Assembly (NCBI GenBank): GCA_964017235.1
Contig: OZ024927.1
Location: 56,487,293-56,551,292, forward strand
Length of the DNA: 64,000 bases
Reading direction: 5' to 3'
Source: Sabellastarte sp. h YS-2021
Lineage: Eukaryota; Annelida; Polychaeta; Sabellida; Sabellidae
Position 1 is the stretch's first letter, and each line of letters opens with the position of its first letter. A program made the position numbers and the translations under genes. Positions 38,501-50,500 of the stretch are shown here, in pieces. The notes under the pieces were generated by a model that was not told where the DNA came from, ran no database searches, and saw only the letters and a list, made by a program, of their open reading frames with translations.

Positions 38501-41500
38501 AACACAAGAAGTTTATATCTGCTTGATGGTAGTTCTAATCTAATCTAATCTACTGCTTTGCAGGTGCAATATCTTTCCCACATCAAGGGGAGCTCAGTGC
38601 GCTGGTTAACAGAAATCAATTTATCATACGGAGAGTTGAGGGTTGGTCAAGGTCAGTCATCCAGAGTTATGGGTGTGACCAAGAGGGAAGGAAACTAAGT
38701 TGGGAAACTGGAGTTGAACAGGTGCCATTTAAGGTGTTTCCCATATGATGCAACTGAGGGGATATTTCTTATTTGGAAAGGGAAGGAGATCCAAAGAACT
38801 GGAGTATAGTGACTGAAAGAATTAGAAAAGTGTTTGATTGATGTATGAACTCTACAGTCAAAAGTGGGAGTATGGAGGAACTTAAGCTTGAGGGTGCTTC
38901 GTCTTGTATTTCTGTAAATGTTATAATAGAGTACTATCATTACTAGATATGCCACAGTTTAATAAAATGATAAGGATAACAACTTTACAAAGTCCTTTGT
39001 TATAACCAAAGCATAATAAAAACACTTTGTTTCATTGCTGCTAAGAAGCTGGGAGTGCACTATTACACATGTTATTTGATACGATTGTCTTTGTTTAAAC
39101 CAATCTCAATGCCCTGGATGCAACTGTGGCAATTGTTGTGAATCTTTAGGGCCCTAAATTTGGGCCGTCATGGTGTCTAGACACAGCTACAAATACATTC
39201 GACTGTTTATTCTCTTTTATCTGATTGAGAATTAGTTTTGAGGCAGACCATTCCTCATCATCGCTGTGCCCAGATATTGTCATTCAAGATTCATCCGTTA
39301 ATACGTAGGCGTACATTACGTTGTGGGAGTTTGCCACCTGGTTTGACTGAAAGAGAGCATCTCGTACTCCTGCTGCCTCCTTGACTGATTTTACCTTGCA
39401 TGCATGACCCTGGAAGTGGTTGTCTTGATGCACTACTATGTCTGTGTGAGATTTAGATTTATTTGTTGTTTTACGCCGCGTTCAACAGCCAGGGTCATAT
39501 TGCGACGGGTAGTTTACAGGTGGAGGAAACCAGTGCATACTGCACTGTAAACCACCGGGCATCGGCAAGTAACTACCAACTTTCCAACATGAAGCGCCAG
39601 GCCGAGATTTGAACCGGCGGCCTCAGAGGTTGGAGGCGTGAACTCTATCCGCTACACCACTGAGCCCCCTATGTCTGTGTGAGAGATGGAATCTAATGGA
39701 GGGACAGTTAACACCAGGCTGCTTCTGAGTTTGTTAGTTTCAAAACAGTTTTCCAAGATTTGACTACCCACTTTAAGCTTGTCTTTTATCAATCTCACAT
39801 TGGTACTGGTGTCTTTGTAGAGCTCTCGAAATTGTTTCAGATCCCCCACCTGAGCCATCCTCTTTTCTTTAATTTCTCGGGGGAAGTGATCACTCATTCT
39901 AATTCAGATATTATGTTTATTCAATCTATCACTCATTCTAATTCGGATATTATGTTTATTCAATTTATAATGGCTTGCAACTAGTTCTTTAGCAAGGGTT
40001 GTGGTGAATTTAACCATAAGAGGACGGGGCTTTTTTGTGGGTGCCTATTCGGTAGGCTGAGTCAATTTCCACTGTACCCTTTGGATTCAAGGTCTACGTA
40101 AAAGGTCTATATTGATCCCCAGTTCCTGTTCTAAGAAATCATTTATTAATTTAATGCAATCCTCTTTTTGGGATTCATCCAAGTTATAGAATACTACATT
40201 TTTTTGCAAACTACGACATTCCATATGTAATAGTTTTTCTTGTGCCCGTTCTAAATCTTTTTCTAGTCTAGTGATTTTCCCTCTAGCTGATTGGATTGTA
40301 TATTTTAGTTCATTATTTTTCTTTTCTAGAATATCCAAATTGTCAATTTTTGGGGCAACTTTTTTTCAATGCAGACATCATAAATTGCCATCTTTCTGCC
40401 TCATCTTTCATATTCATGACATGTTCTTCGGAACAACCAAAAACCAATTCAACAAGATTATTATTGGATTCTTGACTAACAAGTATAACCTGTGTCGAAT
40501 CCTGTATCTGGTAGATTGCCATCCATTTTCAGTGCTTTTGCTGCTTTTTTAACTTGATTGTTTTCGAGTTTGACAGCTGTCTTTTAGTAGCACAAGTTGA
40601 CATTGGCCTTAAGGCTTGATCCAATTAGGTTACAGTCCAAAGATAAAAAAAAAACTAAAAAAAACAATCCTTTGAAGTTTCACACAGTTTCAATGAATTG
40701 TATCATCAAAATTAGATTAATAATATAAGATTATTGTTTCCTACAACATCAAGATTATTTGCAATTTATTACCCAGTCTGTAAGAATTATAAATTCAACA
40801 TTAGATCATTGTTTCCACTACATCAGAATAAAGCTTAGAGTATAGTTAACACCATCAAAAACACATATCTTACAGGAGTTGTTGGGTCACTGTTAGTTAC
40901 ATATTTATCTGGTTATCCCAATTTGAAGAACATTTCATTCAATACTGCTCAAATACTATCAATTCTGTCAAAGTCCCTTGGTCATCCCTCATTGAAGATC
41001 GTTACATAAAACATAAATTCTTCCATTTCTCTGTAATCCTTGGTCACTTTATTGGTTGCTCATCCTATTGTGTCCAAGATATTGAAATGAGAAGTTGGGC
41101 GCTCAAATATCGCTCAATTATCAATCAATTAACACTATCAGTATCGTGTAATTTACAGCTTGAAACACAATGAAAATCACAACAAAGATTGTAAATAGTG
41201 TCTGTTTCTTCCTATCTTTGCCTGCAGCACTTTATTTGATAGTTTTAGGGTTTAATTGGCGAAAATAGACATTTTTCTTCTCTCGATTTTAAAAAATGCG
41301 TCTCCACAGTGGCTATGCTAATGTCTCTTTTTCGTCTTGTATTTCTGGAAGAGGTGTAGGGGTAAATTAATTCTCTTAGGTAAGCTGGTTGACCTTGGTT
41401 GAGAATTTTAAATTGTATTTAAAATTCTATTAAATTCTATTTTAAATTGTGCCCTGTGCCTGACTGAGAGTCAATGGAATTTTTTCAGTTGAGGGGTAAT

Positions 41501-44500
41501 ATGTGAGAATTGAGAGTAATGGGTAACATCCCTGCAGAGTGAATTTTGGACCCGTTGCAATCTCCTTAACTCAAAATCAGTGAGTGATACAAACAGAGAA
41601 TTGCAATAGTCCAATCTGCTGCTCACCAAAGCATTTGTCAAGAGAACTGATGTTTTAAGGTCTAGAAGGGGATGATTGTATAGAGGTCTCAGGTAGACTT
41701 TATGACCTGTGACACATGATCTGACAGAGTGAAGTTAGAATTGAAGACCACTCCAAGGTTCATGACACGTTTGGCTGGTGAGACCTGATTACCAAGTATA
41801 TTGATTGGAAACTGAGGAAGAAGTTGTTTATGGTTGTATTTTGAGCCTGAATTTTTGAAATTTTGAATGTCGTTTAGGCAGTTCTTTAATGTTTATATAG
41901 AGTGGGAGAAATTAGCTGGCGAGAGTGTTATATATAACTGGGTATCATCAGCATAGAAGTGGTAATTAATGCTACTGTGAGAGTGAATGACTGAGCTAAT
42001 TGGCTTAGTATAGAGAGAGAAAATGGACCATATTAACTATTAAACTCTTTTGTGAGAGACTATCCAGCTGGAAATATACTTCTTTCAGCTGCAGTATTGT
42101 TCAGTGGCTCAATGTTCTCCAAGGTCCTCAGACATTTTTAATCATATGAGACTTGCTTGCAGTTGTGGAAATGCCAGAAGGTTATAGAACTTATTGGAAA
42201 ATAAACACTGTCACCAGAATTAGTGAGGAAGCTCAAGAAACCAGTTTAAGTGGTTTCCCCAAATCTATTAAGAGAATCACTGAGGCTATAGAAGCCTATA
42301 ATCACTTCTCCCAGGCTATAAATAGATCAATCTAACAGAGTAAAACATTTTAAATACCGCATAATACAAAAAATCAGTAACTCAATTACCTTATATGGTA
42401 ATAGATACACACACAAAACTTGTCCTTAGATTAACCAATGCATTCCCACAGTGCTTATATATGTAACACCTGTTAGGTGTGGTTTCATGTGGTGAAGTTT
42501 GTTCTTTAATGATTTGTGTACCATTCATTATGAACTGTGATCTGGCTATCAGCAGCCAAGTGTGATAATGGATGGAGGTTTTCAAATTTGTTGTTACCTT
42601 CAGGGTGCCACCTGACAACTGTTCTTTATCATACACATTGTCACCAAACTACAAGGAGCTTTTGCTATTCCAAGATCTTCGACCATCAGCAAGAGACTTC
42701 TCAACACCATTATGAATTTGTTTAGTTCATTATGACCAGGAGAGTTACTTGGTCCTGTACAAAGGGTGATGTCTGGTCACAGTCCACTTGCCAAGAATAG
42801 ATCACCAGTAGCCTCTGCCACAACAGCATCTCTCTTTTGGAGAATAGTTTCTCTGAAGTTTGGGCAAGAGTCCAGCTTCGAGTAGATCTGACATCACTTC
42901 CAGTCTCACTATCTCCCACGCCTAATCATCTGGTATCCTCTTGGTAATAAGTTTGGCATCTTGTTTACATATAAACTCTCCAGAGCCACCTGACATTCTG
43001 AGTTCCTTCAGTAACAGCTTCATCAATAATATTTGCAACTGACATACACATTTCAAAGCTGGTTTCTTCGGTTTTGTTTCCTGATAAACTTAGACATTAC
43101 CTGTTTGTGAAAGAAGTACTGGGAATCGGCCAACCAATCAGCTACTAAGGTCAGAATATCCATATAAAGAAGACTTTTGCTGGTCAAACAATATTTGTAG
43201 TGTGAGAAGTGGAACTTTAAATGGCAAGTGAATGGCAAACAGAAGAAGTGAATGGCACACATAAAAGAGAATTAAATTATAAGAGATAAGTTAATCTTAA
43301 TGTTTAGGTATATCTATGTGCCAAATATAAATGAAATTGACCTTTTGAGGTATTATTGACAATAAATAAGTGTGAAGACAAAGTATCATTCCTTCAACAG
43401 GTGATATAAAAAGAGCATAAACAGCATTTTATGACCCTTGGGGTAAGCTTTTGGCATGTTTTGATTTGGGGGCTGTATAAAGCATAATATCAATTGTAAA
43501 ATATGTGTGCAGGACAGGTCTTAAGGTGCCTGTAGCACGACCAATACAACACTTGCAGTTGAAAAATGACATACATAAACACCTACATATACCATTTATA
43601 AACATCCATGTTAACAAAAAGCAGTGATATCACTCAATGGATTGCTTTCTAAGGACCATTTATATCCTGGTTATAAGCACCATGAACTGTACTATTACAT
43701 TTTCCTTCAGAGCACACAAATTGTTTTTATTTACATGGGAAGCTATTTCACTTGACTAAATTAGCAACCGATATTCAAAAATGTGTTTGTTATATACCAT
43801 TTATAATTTGGAAATTAACCCACACAGAGACAAATGTAAGTTTTTTCTACTTGTACAAACAGTGATATTGTACATGAAATAGTTTTAACAGTTACCAAGA
43901 AAAAGATTTTCATTGACAGTAAAAAATTTCTTACAACATTTGTATAGATGAAACAATTGTTTTAAAATGTTGTATTTAAATGCTTGAAATGTGAACATAT
44001 ACATTTACATGTACATAAAGTGAACATATCAGCATCAGCATGGTAATTGCTTACCATCATGGGAAAGACTTCCATGGCAGCTAATTGTACCAATCGATCA
44101 GATAACCACAGAGGTGTGACATTTCATTCTTTCCCAAACAAAGGGAAAGATGAAGCAGAATTGAAAAGAAATATTGAATGGATGAAGCAAGTCCAGAGGA
44201 CTAGTATCTGGCTGAATGGAATGGTCCAGTTTCACAACATGCATATGTTGCTAACCATCATTTTACTACAAACTGTTATGAAATTTGGCCAGTGATGATG
44301 AAGGAAATGTATCCAAGGAACACAGTGATGATGAAGGAAATGTATCCAAGGAACAAAAGCTCAAACATAATGCTTTTTCTACTGTGTTCAGCAGAGGTAA
44401 AACATCTGAAGAAATTGCAGTTAAGAAACGATGTACAGCTTATGACAAAAGAGAAAGACAGAAAGCTATTCAAAACGCTTTAAGCAGCCATACTACATCC

Positions 44501-47500
44501 CAGATGACAGAATGAAGTGATACTGAAGATGATACTTTCACATCAGCAATGGATACATTTGTTGATGATAATAGTGACAAAAGTGGTTGTGTGACATCAT
44601 CTACTCAGACACCTATTGAGAAAAAAAATTTAAAAGTTTAAGTGGCCATCAAATGCGGACATAAAAGGCAACACAGGCAGAGAGTATAAGAATTCAGATA
44701 GATCAATGTGTTCAGGTCGGTGATGGAATAATCCATAGCTCAGACAAAAGTTTTCAAAGCCAATCAAGGCGGTCAGTAGATGAACAAATTGAAGTAATGT
44801 CACAGTATGTGCCATCTCCAGAAAGTGAAACGAGGCAGAGAAGAAATTCCTTGTTTTGTAGAACAACTTAGTATGGAAAATTCAAGAATCTTCGATCAGC
44901 CAAAGTTTATTATCTTTTAGTCTGCACTCCAGGTCCTGCTTTCATACACCCATGGTCCATCATGTAGCCATGATATAATTTCCCTTTGCAGTCCCAATAT
45001 TCGGGTACCATATTAACTCTTTTGTGAAAGTTGTGGTAAAACAGCAGAATGGAATGTCCAACCTTTTGTGAGAGACTGTCCAGCTGGAAATATACTTCTT
45101 TCAGCTGCAGTATTGTTCAGTGGCTCAATGTTCTCCAAGGTCCTCAGACATTTTTAATCATAGGAGACTTGCTTGCATTGAAAAAGCACTTTTTTCCACC
45201 ATCATAAAGAATTACTTTTTCCAGCAATAAATAAAATATGGAATGAGCAACAGCAAAATCTGATAGGATCCAGCTGGAAATATACTTCTTTTAGCTGCTG
45301 TATTGTTCAGTGGGTCAATGTTCTCCAAGGTCCTCAGACATTTTCAATCATATGAGACTTGCTTGCATTGAAAAAAGCAGTTTTTTCCACCATCAAAAAA
45401 AATTATTTTTTCCAGCAATAAATAAGATATGGAATGAGCAACAGTGAAATCTTATTTTACAGGCAAGAGGAGATGGTATGACAATAGGAGGAGATGGACA
45501 TGCAGATACAATGGGTCACTGTGCAAAGTATGGCAATTATACATGCATGGAACTTTACTGGAACTGTATTAAAGACATTCAATTAATAACAAGCACTGTT
45601 CAAAGTAGGCGGAAGTTATGACATGGAACTTGCTGGACTTCAAAAATCTTTGAATCATCTGATAGAGTGGTTAAATAGTGTAAACATAGATAAGCACAGA
45701 TCCATAGCTAAATGGATAAAAGAAAACCACAGTGCAATACTCCATGTTTACGATATTTGGCATGTGGCCAAATCGGTTCGCAAAATGTTGGAGTCTGCAG
45801 CCAAACTAAAGGACTGTGAAAATATTCAACCATGGATTCAAAGTATTATTAATCACCTTTACTGGTCTGCAGTGTCAACAGAATTAGAGCAGGGAGAGCT
45901 CATTGTTGCAAAATTAGCATATGTTGTTAACCATGTGATTAATAAGCATAAGCATAACAATGAGTTATTTTCAAAATGTGGATCTAAGGCCTTATTGCAA
46001 ATAGAAGAAATTTGTCTAAAAAGGCACTTTTGAGGGACATTTCTAAACTTGCGGGAGATGAACAAACATGGAACCTTGAAGCCTTTCACACTTTACTAAA
46101 CCAGTTTCAAGTCAAAATGTTTTCTTTCATACCAATCATTATGGAATGTAGGGTAAAATTAGCTGCCATCCATTATAATGAAAATGCAGGTACAAAACAA
46201 ATGCATACACATAGTGGTGAACCAATATTTCAGAAAATATATCCCAAGTACAAAAAGGGAGGGTATTTTGTCAGAAAAGTTTTGAAGAATCAAACATTTG
46301 ATTACATTGACAAGCATTGGACACAAGTGCAGAAGGAATGCCAAAAACTATCTGAAGGAAGGAGACAAGTGGTCTCCTGGAGTACACTACCACCTAATCA
46401 GTGTGCAAATTTTGAGCATCCTGACAAAGAAAATGATATTGAAGAGCATGCATCAAGATACAAGCACAAGAAATGAAGAATTTTAATTTTTGTAAAGCTA
46501 CATGCAAAGTGATATATATTTATAGTTTGTTTATAGTGATATATATTTATAGTGATATCTATTTACATAAAGTGCGTTATACATAAACAGTAAAGTGATG
46601 ATATCTTATGGATTCATGCTGGCATAAAAGTCAATGATATACAAATATGGTAATGTCATTCACATGTGTATTATGATGCCCACAGATTTCCAATTAAATA
46701 CAGTACAAATTTATTTTACTCTTCTAGTTTACATCTGGTAACTGTGGATGTGGTTTAAAGCCTTTGTAATCCGGTGAAGGAAATTCTTCCCTCATTCTGT
46801 TCACAGCATAAGATGAAGTGCCCCTTTTACTTCTTTGACCAAGAATCCCCAGCACGATTGTGTTAATTGTCTATAAGCAATATAGCAATATCTCTGATTG
46901 AGAGATTGATCTTTATTCTGACCATACTGCTGTTTGTATGTACAATAGGCAGTTTATAATACCCAAACATCATGGCAAACTGTAGTGAATCCTGGGTGAC
47001 CAATGATGCATGGATAGTTACCCTTGTTATCTGATACTTGATCTATTTCACAGCAACAAACACATTCATCTACTAAAGGAAGTGCGACACAGTCTAAGCA
47101 TTTACACCAACAATTTCTACCTATAAATCATTTTGCACCTATAAGTGACAATTGGTCACCATTTACCAGACATTATGAATGGTCGGTTCTCAAATTTTAT
47201 ATGATAGATGTTGTAAAAAAATTTAATTCCTTTTATTATTTTGTTTAATATTTTTATGCAATAGTTCTGATAACACTAAATTAAATATTATTGTGCAACA
47301 CATTCAGGAAAGAAGTGGTTTTAAGCATAAAGAAATTATTATTACAAACATAAAAGCCCAGGGGTGACATCATTAGCCCACATGTATGATGTTTTTAAAA
47401 TTATATGATTTATTAATAAAGTCAAAATACTCTTAACTCTTGAAAAAGCTTTGCTTACCATTCCTTGTTCTGTAATATCTTGATGTCACTGATAAAAACA

Positions 47501-50500
47501 CCACCACCATCATTTCTATCCAAATTTTCAGCTTCTGTAGTTCTGTCATCATCCTCATCAGACAGATAAGGTTCAAAGTTATAAGCTACAATGTTTATTG
47601 CCTTGTCACTATTGTTCTTGTCACTACAGGCTCTTTAAGTACAGGACAGTCATAACGGATAAACATTAAAACATCATATGATAATTACAACTGTATAGTG
47701 TCTGTTAGGATGTCAGCTCCTGTAATAAATTTAACCATGTATTATATATTCAAAACATATTCTGAACACAAAGAAGTATACTTAGTATATTATATTTTCT
47801 GTTGTTTTACCGTCTTTTTATGGACTAAACTTTTTACTAATACAGTCACGATAAAGTTTAGCCATATTTTAATCTGTGACAGATTGTACACAAACGACTA
47901 GGTGCCAGAAACATACTGTTGACAGAGATCAGGCCAGGACAGTTAGTGGCTAAGGTGTCTGGCTTTGGACCAATGCCAGATGAACAAGATGATGACACAA
48001 AGGTAATTATATGGTAAATTTATATTAATTTTACATTGTGCTAAAGGAGATCCTCTATTTTCCAAACTATTCTATTCTGAATACCTGTTTCTATGAGGAT
48101 ATTCCCACTCTAACCGATTGACTCTATTCAAATGGTTAAAACTGAAATGTAGGAGTCATGAAAGTGTAGTACATAACACATGCCCCTCCCATCTCTCACA
48201 TAGCGGGTTTGAATCCTAGCCCCAAGGTGAAGTGGGAAAGTTTGATAGTTGCTGTCTGAGGCCCAATGGTTTTCTGACACACAACACAGTTTTTCTCCAT
48301 CCTCCAAAATACTCATTGGGGTTTAGTCCATACCATGTTAAATCCAGGACAATCAATATACTGAAATGCCTCTTCTTTTAAAGGAGGATTCTATTACCTA
48401 AACAATTGTTTCCCAGTAAACATTTTTGGGTTTTTGCAAAATTTGAAAGGAAACGTTTGGGAAAGTTAAAAAATAATGGGTACAAATACCATTTGTAATA
48501 GAATGTTTTTAAAATGTTTTAAGTATACCGTTTATTAAACATTTAATGATAAATGTTAGAAAAACATTATAAATGAACATAATAATGTCTGAATAATAAT
48601 GGGGTCATAGGTCAAATTCAATTTCTTTATATGGTTGCTCACTATTGAAATTACTATTTTTATGTCTAAAATTGTAAGGTAGTGGCTTAGAAATTGTGCC
48701 CCCATTCAATTCCTACTTTTAGGGATTGCATGTGGGGCAATGTTTGACAATGTCCTCTAAAATCCCCTATTATTGCTCACCGCCATGTTTGTTTGGACAT
48801 ATTTGAAGGTGAAGGTTTAAAAATATAGGTTTAAAAAACGTTTTTGATAAAATGTTTTGAAAACATTTGACAAGCAATGTTGTTTAAACATTTTATGTGT
48901 ATTGTTTATCAAACATTTTATGATGAATGTTTGAAAAACATTTCCAGCAAAACCTTCATTTCTTCAGCTATTTTATAATGTTTTAAAAATGTTTCCAGTC
49001 AAACCTAGCTTCTGGAGTTAATTTGTAAATGTTTAATAAATGTTTTCAGTAAAAACCTTTGTATAGAGAATGTTTATAAAACGTTTTTTAAACATTACAG
49101 CATAAACGTTTACTTGGAAATATTTAGAAAACCATAAGATATGGTTTACTTAGGTTTTAAAAACGTTTTGTAAACATTTAAACCATTTAAAAACATTTCT
49201 AATGTTTACTGGGTTCCATGTATTGATTGATATAAAATATTACTGTAATCAGAAAATTTTCTAATGCATCATGTATCAAAAAATATGGTGTTGATATATA
49301 TAAAAGTAATTCAACATTATAACAATAATTAACAATAAAGTTAAAATTTAAATTAAGATTTTTATCTCCAATATGAAAGTTAGAAATGTGTATTTATCCG
49401 TATTATGGTATGAATATATCATCATGCTTCAGTTATAATGTGTAACCATGCCGTTTTTTATGTGTAAATTTTTAGTTGTACTGCTTTAGCTGGAAGTAAA
49501 ATAGCTTTATTTAACCAAATGTTTCATCCTGGATTAAAATTTTCTTAAAAAACGTCTAAAATTAATGTATTACTCGTTAATTTGCAATACGAATGTATGA
49601 TATGAGTTAGTTTTCCCATGTCAATATCATTAATACAAATTTGCGTTACCCTACCCCTACCTTTAAGAAATCTTCTGTAGGTCATTGAATCATAATAACA
49701 TTATGCTTCAAAAGTTTTGATATAATATCACCAGTAAGCTGCATTTCATCACAGAAAAAAGCCAATAAAATGCCAATTTCATTACAAACATGTGATGGCC
49801 AATGTCAAAAGTCGACCAGTGACAGTGGCCCCTGTATAAGTCTTATGCAGTCAAACTCATTTAAACAGAATCCTACTAGAAAACAGTAGAGATTCCTTGC
49901 TCACAGAAGTATTCAAATGTATGTAAATTCACTGGTAATTCTACATTATTGAAACTTCCCATCACACAGGAGAAGATTCCAATCAAGTGGATGGCACCTG
50001 AGCAGTTTGACAAGCCTCGTGGTCAGAAGAGAGTGTACACCCAGGCCACTGATGTCTGGTCTTATGGTGTTGTGTGTCAGGAAATCTTCAGCCAAGGTAC
50101 GAGTAAGAAATGAGTAAGACACTAAAGTAAACTAATGTATAATTCAGCACTGGGGGACTCTTTACAAATAGGTTCCAGTAAGCCCATACTCTGGTAAATT
50201 TCACATTTTATCTCCATTAGTATTTTTGAAGACATACAAAGTAACAAAAATTAGTCACGATTTGTTACAGTTATATATTGTACTTGTATTTTGTATTGTA
50301 TCTTTAGCGTTATACTTTATTGTGGAGTGTTAAATAATTGACACTCTTGGTGTTTTAGTACAGAAATCATGTGCAAATATCATAAGACTTTAAAGATAAT
50401 AACTGAAAAAAGTAATCCAGAAATAGGAGGAGGGGAGCAGCTAATGGCATACAGATATCAAGCTGTCATTTGAGAAGATTGTCAAGCCACATGAGTGCAA

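Larger units (their letters stand above)
44047..47640. mobile_element. Kolobok-like DNA transposon relic with two convergent genes
   Basis: The + strand has a THAP-like domain and a transposase body (44059-46476); the minus strand has a second protein (47640-46720) of the cysteine-rich, P2X7-tail-like type found beside such transposases in invertebrates. Both are interrupted. Outer ends and TTAA duplications were not found, so the boundaries are those of the coding remains. Confidence 0.65.
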
